64,000 nucleotides of DNA from positions 2,232,001-2,296,000 of the forward strand of contig BSYO01000004.1 in assembly GCA_033239525.1 (NCBI GenBank), read 5' to 3'. Made by a program: the position numbers and the translations under genes. This stretch comes from Nepenthes gracilis (taxonomy: Eukaryota > Streptophyta > Magnoliopsida > Caryophyllales > Nepenthaceae). Positions 36,920-49,800 of this stretch are shown here, one piece after another. The notes below the pieces were generated by a model. The model saw nothing but the letters and a program-made list of their open reading frames with translations. It ran no database searches and was not told the origin of the DNA. The first letter of the stretch is position 1, and each line of letters begins with the position of its first letter.

Positions 36920-39190
36920 CCGCCGCCGTCGCCGGAGATATCGCCATCGAAGCTACTGCGTTGCCGTAGAGCAAATTTAAGGCAAGTGATACTCCCTATT
37001 TTATCCATTATAAGTCTGTATTTTCCTTATTTTCTCCGTTTGTAAATATTTTTTTATATTTATTGAGTTGTCCGTGACTTGCGGGTGAGGAAGAGAGAGA
37101 AAGGACCGATCGAATCGGAAAGGGAGCACGATTTCATAAAAAAATTATCGTCAACAGTGAAGAGAATCGAAATTTCCTAGGGATTTTTGTTACTGGTGTC
37201 GTCATTCTGTGCCGATTTGCAGTCGGGCGAAGGAAAATTAGTGCGGCAGCAAAGAAGGGGAAAGCAGGAGGAAGAAGGAAAACAAGGGGAGGGGCAAAAA
37301 GGAAAAATAAAAGAAAAAGAAAAAAAAAAGAAAAAGAAGGTTCCAGAAGAAGAAAGAATGAAAACAGAGTGTGTTAGATTATACATAATTATATGCATAT
37401 ATTGTATGAAATATATATATATATTAAATATGTATATCATATTAAATAATAAAAATATATATTATATTAAATGATACTTTAAAATAATAAATATATATAT
37501 GTATGTATTTTTATAAGTTGTTTATATGTTATATTAATTAATCTTCAAAATATACCTTTATGTTAATTGATTTCGAACAATAATAAAATTTGTTGGATTT
37601 GTTTGATTGTAGTATGATTGAGTATATTTTGATATTTAATGATCGGACAAATAAATTTAATAAGAATCAGAATATCAGTAATAATTATTAAAATTGTATG
37701 ATAACAGATGTTTAAGTGTTAAAGAAAATCGTACAAGTTTTAGTTTGATATTTGAATTGGGTGATGGATGACATCAAGTGTTGTGGGACCTAGTGGGCGG
37801 TAGTTAGTTAATAATCCAAATACTCATATAATCGAGTATAATACAAAAAAGGCTTTGTAATTATAATGATAAAAATGTCGTTTGGTGCTGATAAGGATCG
37901 TACTTATGCAATTAAGACTAACACAAAAGAATTTATCACAAAACGAAGAAATAACAAAAATGAATAGAGAATAATTTATTTTGACTAATTTAAATATTTA
38001 TCTAGTATTTCATTTTGTTCCGATATACAAAACCTATTACTAAGACAATAATTTAATTATTACCTACGGATAAGCCTACTATCACCAATCTAATTCAATC
38101 GTCCCAAAATTGTCTAGCAAATTTCAAGTGAGACTATATAATAACTTTAATCACGAGGTATAATTCAACTTGTATTCTAGAATATACATGAAAACACTTA
38201 TTGCCACCATAATTTGTCAATATTTAATCTACTGATCATTCATGTTCGTATACACACACACACACATTCCTTCAACAATCACACACACGTGATTAAAGGT
38301 GACACAAATAATATTATCATCAGAGAAAAGATAAAGTACCAAGGACCAACTAAGTATCCGTTTATATCATCTCTACTAACTAATTGCAACCTTTTAGGTC
38401 CCACAACACTTAATGATGTCATCAATCACTCAATTTCACTATCAGACTAAAATTATTACGATTTTCTTTAACATTTTAACGTCTATTTTCGTACTATTCT
38501 AATAATTATTATCGATATATTAATTATTATTAAACATATTTGTACAACCATTAAATATCAAAGCACACTCAATCATATTATAATTGTACATAACTTGACA
38601 TCGGTCAACACAAAAGATATTTATAACAATTATATAATATAATGTATACATATTTTTCTTACCAAAATATATACAAGTGTTTATATATATATATATATTT
38701 ATTTATTATTCTAAATTATTGTTTCATATATATATATAATTATGTATAACCTCACACACTCTCTCCCCGCATTCTTTCCTCTTTTCGATCATTCTTTTCT
38801 TTTTTTTTTTCTTTCTTTACCTCCTCATTTTTCTTGCTTTGCCATTGTCCTAATCTCTCATTTGAAATAGAGTCCGATGACAAATCGGCATAGCACTACG
38901 GTGTTAACCATGACAACATCTAATATTTTTTATTTTCTCAACTATTACTTAGATTTTTCACAAAATTCGTGGTTTATCTTCAAATTTCAATCGATTTTTC
39001 TCTTTTTTTCTCCCGTAAGTCACGGGTTGCTCAATACATATGGAGAAATATTTGCAAATGGAAAAGATAAAGGAAATATGGAGAATCACTTGCAATGGAA
39101 AAAATAGAAAATATCACTTGCTTTAAATTTGCTCCACGGCAATGGCAACAACTTTGATGGCGATGTCTTCTACGATGGCGCTGGCAAGCC
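36920..39190. repeat. Long diverged inverted repeat (two arms, loop about 0.5 kb)
   Basis: The left arm (about 36920-37830) and right arm (about 38370-39190) are imperfect reverse complements along their whole length. Landmarks in order, left versus right-reversed: ATATCGCCATCGAAG / ACATCGCCATCAAAG; GAGCAAATTTAAGGCAAGTG / GAGCAAATTTAAAGCAAGTG; CCGTGACTTGCGGG / CCGTGACTTACGGG; TGCCGATTTGCAGTCGG / TGCCGATTTGTCATCGG; TTATACATAATTATAT in both; TATGATTGAGT; TTAAAGAAAATCGTA in both; GTGTTGTGGGACCTA in both. Identity looks like roughly 70-80 per cent by eye, lower in the AT tracts. A transcript crossing it could fold into a long hairpin. Not recognised as a named element; no terminal duplication was found. 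Confidence 0.8.
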
Positions 39191-42100
39191 TTTGGGGAAG
39201 TTGTCATTGTGTTTCCACTCTTGATACTTTGCAACATTATAATCCTCAAGGCAATAGATTTGTGGCTCCCACTTGCGCTTTTTGACTCTACGGTTATGAG
39301 GGATCACGTGGTGACAATGATTATTTGGATTTTTCTGTTGAGTTGGAGCGGGGCTGTGTTGTATTTATGGACTTGTCCAATGGGATAGCCTAATGACCCT
39401 CGTGTCACTGAATAGCCGTAGGTTGAACTGTTTGGGCTGTGCTGCTTGGGGGCACCGTCGTGAATTTTAGACCTTGAGTTTGGATTAGCTATTGCTGGAT
39501 TATTGCTTTTTGAGTCTGTCCTTTTGTAAGTTGGGTTCTGGGCCAACTTATTAATTATTGAACCTATCAGGTACTATCATAGACTTTTAATATTATATAA
39601 ATGGTTTATATTTTTATTGTATTTTTACTGTAAATCAAAAATGAAAAAGTACTTTTGTTGATATATATTTTTTCTAAAATTATTAAGTACTAAAGAGATT
39701 TAAAATTTTATTTGAATCTAAGAAGGTTAAAAAATATCTTGTTCATATTTTGATTGTATAAAAAAGTTAAAAAAAAAATGATATAAAACATGTACTTACA
39801 TATTTTATTTGATAAAAATTAATTTTCTTTTCATTTATTTTTATTATTTTATAATTTTTTATTTGAAATTTTGAAAAAAAGAACATTTTCATGTCGAAAT
39901 AATTGATGATACACTCTGAGTGTTCAAGCACGAATAGATTTTTGAATTCTATAATTTTTTATTGGCACGATTATTTCAACGTGACTCGTATAAAATCTTT
40001 ATACAGTTTATACTATATAATATTATTCTAAATCATCATTTTTTGCTTTCTCAATCAAATTATTTTTATTTTTTTTGATATGTTTTGACAGATAAACAAG
40101 ATCTAATTTTATTAACAATCCCAGCATTTACTTGTTTATATAGTATATATTTTACATATGCATAGATAAAAATATAATACCCTATATTTTATTTATAAAT
40201 TATAATATTATTAAATTAATTTTATGTTAATTTTAAAAATAATTATATAATAAAATTTTAAAAAAATTAAAATCACGTATGAACACGACTTAAATAGAAT
40301 GTCTTTATCTAAGATATGCTTAAACAATGTATATGTTTGTTTGGAAAATAATATTGGTATCTGATGTGTGCTGATGTGTGCCTAATTGATACTTATATGC
40401 GGTATGAATTATGCCTCAATATATGATCTGTACTTGATGGGCACATGTGCGCTATTTTTTTTATAAATATGTCTTTTAGCCGATTTTGCATGATTGTGGA
40501 TGGATTTTTTTGGAGGATAGAGAGAAAGAAAATGGTAAAAGAGAGAGAAGAGAGAAAAAGAAAGTGAAGAAAATATTAAAGAGAAGTCAATAAATCTTTG
40601 AAAAAATTAAGTAAAGGTAAGTTCATCAAAATATTCTTTCTCTTATTACTATTTATTTTTAATTTTTATAAATATTTATTATTCTAAATATTTATATATG
40701 TGATATTTTTATAGTTAAAGAGTTCAAATTATATATATATATAATTATTTTTCCATTTCATATAGCTTTTATAAAATATATATATTTAATTCTCATATAT
40801 CATGTTTAAATGTTAATCTTCTGCAACAACAATGTTCTTATATCGAAAATGCTAGTTGCTACTCCTATATGTCTTTAATATTCATATATATATATATGTT
40901 CTTGTACACTCTAAATTTTTATATAAATTATGTTATATGTTAATAATCTTTATTCATTTAGTTCTACATGTTTTTATTTTGTGAGAAAGTAATAAAATTA
41001 TTCAAACTTTAATAACTTTTTAAAAATTTTTGTGACAGCTATTTTACATATTTATAAATTATATCTTATATTTCTTATATATTTTAAAATACATACTAAA
41101 ATTCCTACATGATTTATAATAAAATGTATGTTATATATTTGAAAGAAATAAGATAAAAATTTTACATAATTTTAATGATAAAAATATTTTTATCAATATG
41201 TAAAAATATTAAAAATATATTTTATATGAGTAGAGTTTTAATTTGATTATGTGTAGATTATTATATAAAATTGACTAAATATATTGTGATATATTCTAAT
41301 ATATTATTAATAAAAATTAAAGATTGAATATATCATCAGTGAGTTGAAAGCGGTGGTTATTTATGATGTAAATATGATCTTAACATCTTTTATATACAAT
41401 TGTATGGTTAGCATGATTAATAATAAAATTATAAATTTGAGTATGACTATGTATTTAGACACTTCAAAATATATTGATCTTCAGTTTCAAAATATGTATG
41501 ATAAAATTATAAAATGATATTGTTAATTTTTTTAAATTTTGATCATATTATATTTTAACATGTTCATTTAATATATATGTCTACATATGATAATATGCAT
41601 ATCTTATTAAATAATTAGGTTATTTTTATTTTAATTTTTATTATATTTTTTTATATTTGTGGGTTTGAATTACTTATAGAAGTTTAGATCATGAGACTTG
41701 GTTTTTTGAGAGTTAGATTTAAGATCAATTTATATATTATTGTTCCAATTGATCAATGGTTTATGTTTTTTGTTTTGATTATTTGAATTTTATTGTCATT
41801 TAATAAATGGTGATGATTGATGTGGGCATTTGAGTTGATTTTGGTTTTTTTTAATAGTTTGGTTAAATTTTATAATTTTTTGAGTACTTTGATTTTGTAT
41901 TAATATTTTTTTATATTGTATTGATTTGAACATTTTATTATTTTAGACTATTTGTTAATTTTTAATATATAGATTTACATTTTAATATTTATTTTAAAAT
42001 TTTATTTTATCGATAAAATTTTTGAGTCTTAGGGTTCAAATCTCATTTAAGTTAACTATAAATTAATAAAATATAATTTAATTTTAGAATTTTTGACATG

Positions 42101-42463
42101 ACATAAAAATTTTTTAACATAAAAAATTTCTCTAAACTAGAAAAATCACACAAACTTTATATTTGATAATAATCTTTTTTGTATTTCGATTTTGGTTATA
42201 GATAATCCATAAACACTTCAGCTATACAACAAATTACAAATGCATAAAATCAAAATGAAGAGTACTGGAAAAAATAAATTAAAAAAAAACAAACAATAGA
42301 TATTGTCTTGGATGACAAGCCCTTAGTTGGAAGAAGAAAGAAGATACTAAACGACACTCGTTTGGGTGTTAAAAGCTTTCTACTCTCCCTTATAATTTTC
42401 TCTCCATGGAAACACACCATGCTTAAAGGACCAAAATATTGACTACCATTATTTTATTACTTC
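39191..42463. other. AT-rich intergenic DNA
   Basis: Very AT-rich. The block 39215-39560 is less so and holds short open frames on both strands, none recognised. CTGATGTGTG is repeated twice at 40362-40381. No gene supported. Confidence 0.4.
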
Positions 42464-42468
42464 ATAGC

Positions 42469-43311
42469 TATTTGGTTTTGTGTGAACCCATATTCAATGA
42501 GATCTGAGTCAGTGATGAAGGACGATAGCACGCAAAGGTTATGCTAGAAGGAGGTGTTTACACGCATGGAGAAGCAGTCGAAAGGCAATGAGATTTGAGT
42601 CACGATGAAGGACGACCAGGGCGAGGGCATCCAATTGGACCGTGACTGTAGAAGGTTGTCCAACTTTGTCGAATGGCATCCAATTAAACCGTTTGGTAGA
42701 AAGGTGTCCAACTGGACTGTTTGGTCAAAGGGAGTCTAGTTGGATTGCCTAACTGAAGGGTGATTAACCCGGTACTGATGTTGAGGGTGGTCGGACTGTT
42801 AAATTTGAGGGGTAACCGAACTGTTGAATTCGAAGGAAAATCGGATTGCTTATACTGAAGAATGACCAGCTGCTGATCTCAATGGCCTAAAATAAAAAAG
42901 TACACGAAACTCTATTTAGGGCTTATAAAAGGGGGTTGCAATTGAGAAAGAAAATATTATTTGTAAAATTTAGAAATTAGTGAGCGCTGCAAGTGGAAAA
43001 AGTGAAGAAAATAGAGAAGAAGAGTTTTTACTCTAAATATTCCTTTTGTACTCAGTGCTATTCAGGCTTATTTGATACAAGGAGTTGTGTTCTTATATTT
43101 GGAGTTTGTATAACTGATTTTATATAATAAAGATTAATAAATATATAGTCCGTAATTTTTTTCTCTTATTTAAAAGAGTATTTTTTACGTAAAATTATTT
43201 ATATATTATCTCTTTATTTTGTAATTGCCGTTTGTCTGCTATGTGCTATTTTTGTTACCGTTTTATCTTTTTCTCTCAATTTATTTACGCCGGTGATAAC
43301 ATATCCCAACA
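42469..43311 (+). mobile_element. Probable solo LTR (843 bp) with ATAGC target-site duplication
   Basis: Ends ATATCCCAACA, the usual complement of a TGTTGGG start; the observed start is TATTTGG, a decayed form. ATAGC flanks it at 42464-42468 and 43312-43316. Inside are a TATA box (CTTATAAAAGGGG, about 42919-42931), a transcribed-looking stretch and a TAATAAA polyadenylation-type motif near 43126. U3 contains short degenerate repeats of the form GTCCAACTGGACTG / ATCCAATTGGACCG (about 42625-42850). The start coordinate is less certain than the end. Confidence 0.55.
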
Positions 43312-43497
43312 ATAGCCACACTTGATTTTATACAAAAATCAATCTCATGTTAAAGCATGTCTCGTGCAAATTTACTGCAACACATTTTGTTAGGATTTTA
43401 CTTAAACAAAAACCTGCAAGGATATCAAATGAATTTTTTGATATCTATTTACAACGAGTGATTTGCTTTACATAGGAAGTAATCTATTCAAATAAAT

Positions 43498-44152
43498 TGT
43501 TAAATTTTGGCCACTCTTTTATGACGTGTGTCACAACAAATGAATAATCATTGGAGGATCGCGTGATATTCATACAAGTATTACTGGTGTTCGCATGTGC
43601 AACTACTACCGAATTTAGGGGTGCCCGAGGAACGCCTGATGGGTGTTCGAGCACAATTTGTAGTAGAAAATCACGCCGACATGATTTTAGAGCATTTTTA
43701 AGTCAATTTCTCATTCAATGAGCACTATACATAGACAGGGGAAGAGAAAAAGAGGTAAAAGGAAGATGTTCTATATCTGATTGAAATCCAAGCCAAATTT
43801 TATTGTTTGTCGTTAAGACATCGTTTCAGAAATGATTTTCTGAGATATTTTATTTATTCTTACTCTTATTTTTTATTATATTTTTTTATGGGTTATTGAA
43901 TATGTTAAAAGATTATAATTAACCATTTTTTACTCGAGATTACAATAAAGGAATTTCGAAGGATTACTCGTAATAAGAATTATTATTATTATAATAGATT
44001 GATTTAAAATTTGTTTCATAATTTTTTTTAGTTAAAAATATTGTATATTATTATATTTTTTATACCTATAAGTTTGGTGGCTAACATTTGATGATGGATT
44101 CGGATTTTGTTCCATTATGTCAAGTTGTATTCATCTGGAACAAATCCCAACA
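43498..44152 (+). mobile_element. Probable solo LTR (655 bp) with TAAAT target-site duplication
   Basis: Starts TGTTAAATTTTGG and ends CAAATCCCAACA, flanked by TAAAT at 43493-43497 and 44153-44157. The terminal bases are of the TGTT...AACA type. It lies 186 bp from the preceding LTR-like element. Because the duplication is AT-rich, a chance match is more likely than for the other elements. Confidence 0.45.
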
Positions 44153-44659
44153 TAAATCATAGAGACCGTAGCAATTGATTTTTAGGGCATTGAACAATCT
44201 TGAACTCAAAAAAAAAAAAAAAAACGGAATCAAACATGAGAAAAAGCGGATATTAGAAATATGATTCATTATTAGCTTTAATTTTCTAAAAAAGATGACG
44301 CCTGATCTTCTAATATTCTATTTTACATATCTAATTTTCAATAATTCATAAACTTTTGTTATTAAAAATGTTTAGCCACTTGGGGGACATTAGGCTCATA
44401 ATTCGGTAACGATGAACTAGGTATAATATTCACATAACTAACTTTGAAAATATTTAGATAAGGAGACATAAGGATAATATATTTGATGTTTAATCTTTGC
44501 AAATCACGATTTGAACATATTAAAGTATTATTCCTTCCCTTTTACTAGTTTCTAAAATTTTTTGGTTGACTTAGATGTACAATATATTTGTATGGAAATT
44601 ATAATTTATTTTATATATAACATAAATATATGTTTTATTTTTCAAAACTAAATTGTGAT

Positions 44660-45095
44660 GCGTCTCGATGACCTAAATTATTATACAAATTAGATAATCG
44701 ACTCGTCATAAACGAGTGTCCGAATAGAAACGGGTCTGATTTTCATAACTCAAAATTTGGATCCTATACATTATAATAAGATAATAAGAGGTAAGAGATA
44801 TACAAGACTCATTTTTTATTATATATACTTAAATCAGAAATCTTTTTACTCAAAATAGAAAGATTTCTAAAAATTTTCTATTATGATTACTCGAGATTAT
44901 CGTACGAATTGAGGAGTCGACTTGTCACAAACGAGTGTTTGAATAAAAACGAGTTCGATTTTTATAATTTAGAATTTAGATTTTATATACCATAACAAGA
45001 CAAATAAGAAGTAAGATGTATATGAGACTCATTTTTCGATATTATTTTTTAATTATTAAATCATAAATTTTTCTATTCAAAAGGAAATGATTTTG
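44660..45095 (+). repeat. 219-bp tandem repeat, two diverged units
   Basis: GACTCGTCATAAACGAGTGT at 44700 recurs as GACTTGTCACAAACGAGTGT at 44919. Following blocks match in order (GAATA-AAACG-GT, then TTTTCATAACTCA / TTTTATAATTTA, then AGACTCATTTTT). A third, more decayed copy may lie at about 45650-45840. No coding frame. Confidence 0.65.
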
Positions 45096-46599
45096 AAATA
45101 AAATGTATACATTGCTAAAATGTTTAATTAATGAATTGTATATTTTATTTATCATAAGATATTTTGTTAAATTATATTATCTTTTAATTATAAAATATTA
45201 GTGGACCTTTATTTCAAATGCACCTATTATAAATATTCAACAAATAATTGTCCTTTAGTTGTAAAAGATAAGTAATTATTTTTTTTTTTAAAATTGTGGG
45301 CTAATGTGGTAATTACAGCTTATTGTTATTATTTTTGCATAAATGGTTTATAAATAAAGTATGAATATTTTTTTCTTACGATACAGTATTATTGAACTGT
45401 AAGATATTATTTAATTTTTTAGTTGTGAATGTAAAAGTCTAATGGCATGTATGATTTAAAATACTAAAGGGCCACAAAATATTGGGTGGTCAATTTGTTA
45501 TATTGCTTATTAACTTTATAATTGTAACATTATATATTTGTATTCCTAGTAAAATTATAATTTTCTAAAATTTGTTCGATAAAATTCTCTAAAAAAAATC
45601 ATTATATTACAAGTCCAATTAATTTTATTATGTCAATTACATTAGGTGTATGCTTGAAATCTGAATTGTTTTATAAATTAGATAGTTGGATAGTACCTTT
45701 AGGAGGTTTGAAGAAAGCGGATATAATTTTTCTAACTTTAAATTTAAATTTTATACACTATTATAATTTAATAAGAGATTAGATGTATATAAAATTTACT
45801 TCTCAATATATTTTTTGATATTTAAATTAATAATATTTTTAGAAAAAATTAAAAAAATACAAAAAGGAAGACGAAAATGGATGAGCATAGATTTGGGTAT
45901 GTTAGGAGGGCTATATTTAATAATGAAAGTTGTATTTGTATTTGTAACGGTTGGTTATTTGCCCAATATTAAGTGCTCCCATTCCTAACTAGGGATTTAT
46001 ATTTATAATTTGGATTCCAATTGATCTGTTTATTTAGATTGGTGTGATTATAGTCTGAAATATTATGTTGTATTAATTGTTAATTGTTGTAATAATTTTA
46101 TAATTGTCATATTTATTAATTAAATAACCATTTAATAGTTAAATTTGGTATTTATTTTGCCATTACTATCTACTTCAATATAGTTAGTCATCTATCAATT
46201 TTATATAATTATTTGTCAGAATTAAATACATAATTTATTATTTTATTGATCATTTAATTGTTTCGATCTTCTATACCTGATCATTCACTTAATCGGTTGA
46301 ACCTTTGGCGAGGATGTTCTTATAACCGGTTAAGTGACTAAATGATTCGTTTTGATTCATGTCAGATTATAGTCTTATTATTTAGATCATACATTACAAT
46401 AATTTAGCATATAAAATTTAAAAAATGACCCAAAAATGTTAAATTTGTCAAAAAATTGAAAAAAAAAGACAAAAATATTAATGACATATTAAATATTATT
46501 TTAATAATCCAATTTTCGAGATCCAAAAACAGGGAATAAAAAGTGACCAAAATGAATGTAAAAGAAGACAGCCCTTTTTGCCTAAAATAATGGTAAATT
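45096..46599. other. AT-rich intergenic DNA
   Basis: Apart from the possible third repeat copy near 45650-45840, nothing supported: no frame, RNA gene or element ends. Confidence 0.4.
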
Positions 46600-46819
46600 C
46601 AAATGTCACGAATGTCTAACGCTGTAATGCCGCAAGGCTGAATACTCCCATCTGATCTCCTACGTCGGTAGCGTGTTCGGGAAGTCTTACCGTTCTGCAG
46701 ACCGCCTTCCACCGCCCTATTAAACCACCTCTTCCTCCGCCCTGCCAGTCTCTGTCTTCACATATCCTCTCCACTCTTCTCCTTACTCCGATTCTCTAAC
46801 CACCGTCGGCGTAAGAAAA
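46600..46819 (+). promoter_or_regulatory. REV1 promoter and 5' UTR
   Basis: GC content rises abruptly at about 46610, and a pyrimidine-rich leader (CTCCACTCTTCTCC, 46768-46781) runs to the REV1 start codon. No TATA box is obvious, as is common for plant DNA-repair genes. Transcription start not determined. Confidence 0.4.
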
Positions 46820-49800
46820 ATGAGTTTCAGTTCTCGTCGTTCTGCGAAGGCTATTTCAAAGTCTCTGGGAAGTCGCATCTCGTATGACTCGAACCCTTCG
46901 GATGATAGCAACAGCACTAATGGCAGTAAGAAGAGAAAGACTACCCAGAAAACCCTAGGTGTAGCATGGGGCTCTTCTTCTCTGTCCTCTTCCCGCTCTT
47001 CATTCCGCAATGCGCCTTTTTCAGATTTCGGAAGGTGATTACTCTTTTCTTATCAATTTCAGTCGTCTCTAACGAATTCTGATTTCAACTATAGCTTTAC
47101 TGTGCATTGAAGCTATTACAAGAATTGGTAAATTGGTTCGATATTCACGAGACTCAAAATTTTCCCAAATAATTCTTCCTGGTAGTTTCGAATTGAATTC
47201 TTCCGTTTCGAAAGAATGTGAAAATTGTTTTAGAAAATCTTAGAATTAGATCAATTGAATAATTCACAACTAGCATGTTGAGATGGTTTGGCTGTATTAG
47301 TTTGGGTGCCTTTGTACTTGTTGGGAACGATAGTGATCTCGGCGCTGATTTATTATGCATTTTTCTTACAGTTACATGATTGAGAAGAACAAGAAACTCC
47401 ACCGTCAGTTTGATGCGGAGGCTTCAAGTTCATCACATAGTGGTCCTGGTTCTCTGAAGCCAATATTTGAAGGGGTTTCTATTTTTGTTGATGGTTTCAC
47501 CATTCCGACTAGCCAGGTTATTATTCTATTTCGCGGGCCATTTATTATGTTTGTTCAGCGCCATGTTAGAAGTTTATTAATTGCGAGAACTGTGTAGTGT
47601 GTAGTTAATTGGTCACGCCCAAATCATCATTTTGATGCCACTTCACTCTGGCAGAATGTTACCCTGATTGCAAATTTTTGTAATTCTGTTCAGTATGCTT
47701 TCCTGAATTTGTTTTGAGACCCCCCTCCCACTCTTTCACTCCTCCCTGGCCCCTCCTAGTTCTTGTAGGAACAAGGAAAACTGAAAGAAAATATATTTAA
47801 TTCGAGATACATCTCTGATGCTTGATGCTAGCGTTGACAACAAACCATTTTAGGAATTGCGGGGCTACATGTTGAAGCATGGAGGGCGCTTTGAGAATTA
47901 TTTTTCAAGGCATCACGTTACTCATATCGTCTGCAGCAATCTTCCTAACAGCAAAATCAAGAACCTTAGGTGTTCTTCTTGCTGTGGATATTTTCAAAAT
48001 TTTGGGACCAAACTAAGTTATTTTTAGTTGTTTATTGGTTATCTGTGCGTTTTCATGTACAGGTCATTTAGTGGTGGACTGCCTGTTGTGAAACCCACTT
48101 GGGTGCTGGATTGTGTTGCTGCTAAGAAATTGTTGAGCTGTGAGTTCCTTGTGTTATTGGTCGATGAATTTTCTGATATACATGTTTGCCTTTTTTTTGG
48201 TCTTTTGGTTTTTGCCTTTTATTTTTCTCTTTTTTTTTTTGTTTTTTATATTCTCTGCCCGATTTTTTTTCCTCTGGAAATGTTGATGTGGTGCTTCTGA
48301 AAAATGCTTACTTGTTTGCTTCTTTAACCTTCCTTGGAAGAGTATTTTTGTTATTGAGTGGTGTTATTTGAAAGCTTTGTTGCGCAATTTATGTTGTTTA
48401 TCCAGTGTTTATGCTCTCTATCTAGGGGTTCCTTATGAGCTTGATCAACTTGTTAATAAAATACACAACCAACCAAAGTTGTCCATACCAAGCAAAGAGT
48501 ATTTTTGTTATTGAGTGGTATTCTTTGAAAGCTTTATTGTGCAATTTATGTTGTTTATCAAGTGTTTATGTTCTCTATCTAGGGGTTCCATATAAGCTTG
48601 ATCAACTCATTAATGAAGTACACAACCAACCAAAGTTGTCCACATTTTTTGCTTTGAAAAGTTTATCAACCCGTGAAGGCTCTCCCTCTGCTTCATCTAG
48701 TATTCAGAAAGCTGAATCTGAGGATTTGGAATCAAGGGGTGGTACCTTAAATGATCTCATATATTTTGAAGTGGGTGAGTCATCTAAATGCAGCAGGAAC
48801 TATGGAGAAAAGATCAGTGATGATCTGCATAAGATCACAGATGCAGCAATAAATGAAGGGCCAGCTCACACTGAGAGAGAATTGTCCGAATTAAAAACAA
48901 TTGGAAAAGCAAGTTCTGATAACCCAATAAACAGTGTTGCTAAGTGTGAACTTCTTCTGAATCCTCTCCAGCGTACTGCTTCAACTAGCAGCAAAAACTG
49001 GGATAAAAAATCTGCTGAAGGATCATCCAGTTTGCAACTTGGTGGACCGTATCACCCTCATTCAACCATTGCGGATCCAAACTTTATTGAGAATTATTTT
49101 AAGGTGATTAATTATATATCTAATTAATATCACTTGTCTTGTTTTGGATGGGGTGTGGAGGGAGCTTCTATCTCATTATTAATATCTTCTGTTTCATTAT
49201 TGCTTCAATGGATGCTATTGTTTTCCATCAAAGTTTTTGTGTGTGTGTACGCACGTGCGCGTGAACGGCGGACTCTTAAATGGATATCAGCTTAAGTGGA
49301 TTTCCTGTTCTGGGAGTCAGCAGCTTGTTCTATTGCAATCTTGCTTGAGTGTTCCATGCTGTTTCAGCCTTTATCCATCTATGGGTGAATCTTTTGGGAA
49401 CTATGGAGGTGGCTCACAGCTTGCTTCTCCTCCCTTTAGAGCTCCATGCTTTTAAATCCTATGGAGTTCATATAGGAAATGGAGTTGGGAAGTTAAGAAA
49501 AGTTATGGCATTGTAAATCAATATGTTATTAATATTTTCCAAGTCTTCTATTCACTAGTGTCACTTTCCCTAGAAGGTTTTTGTTATCCTCTGATTTAAC
49601 AATAATTTGTAATTTAGTATTTTGTTTTTTGGAAATAGTATCACTTTCAAAAGTGAATCTGTTTCAGTTCATTTTGTTCAACTTTGTCATCCCATGTGAT
49701 GCCAAGCATTATTGCCTTAGGTTTCATTTTCCCATTATATTGATGTTTCTGTTCCTCTCTGTCCCATGGTTATTCTTCCCATTTTGTCAACCATGTTTCC

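Noticed and set aside
36781..36969. 62-codon frame rich in Glu, Arg and Ala at the outer end of the inverted repeat
   Set aside because: It translates a GA repeat and a GCC repeat; no family resemblance and no downstream exon.
37177..37474. Open frames on both strands (87 and 95 codons) in the left arm of the inverted repeat
   Set aside because: They translate the purine-rich and AT microsatellite tracts; low-complexity Lys/Glu or Phe/Pro runs, not a protein.
48425..48494. Upstream copy as the true start of REV1 exon 5
   Set aside because: Reading from this acceptor gives 20-odd residues and then a stop; only the second copy continues into the long exon.
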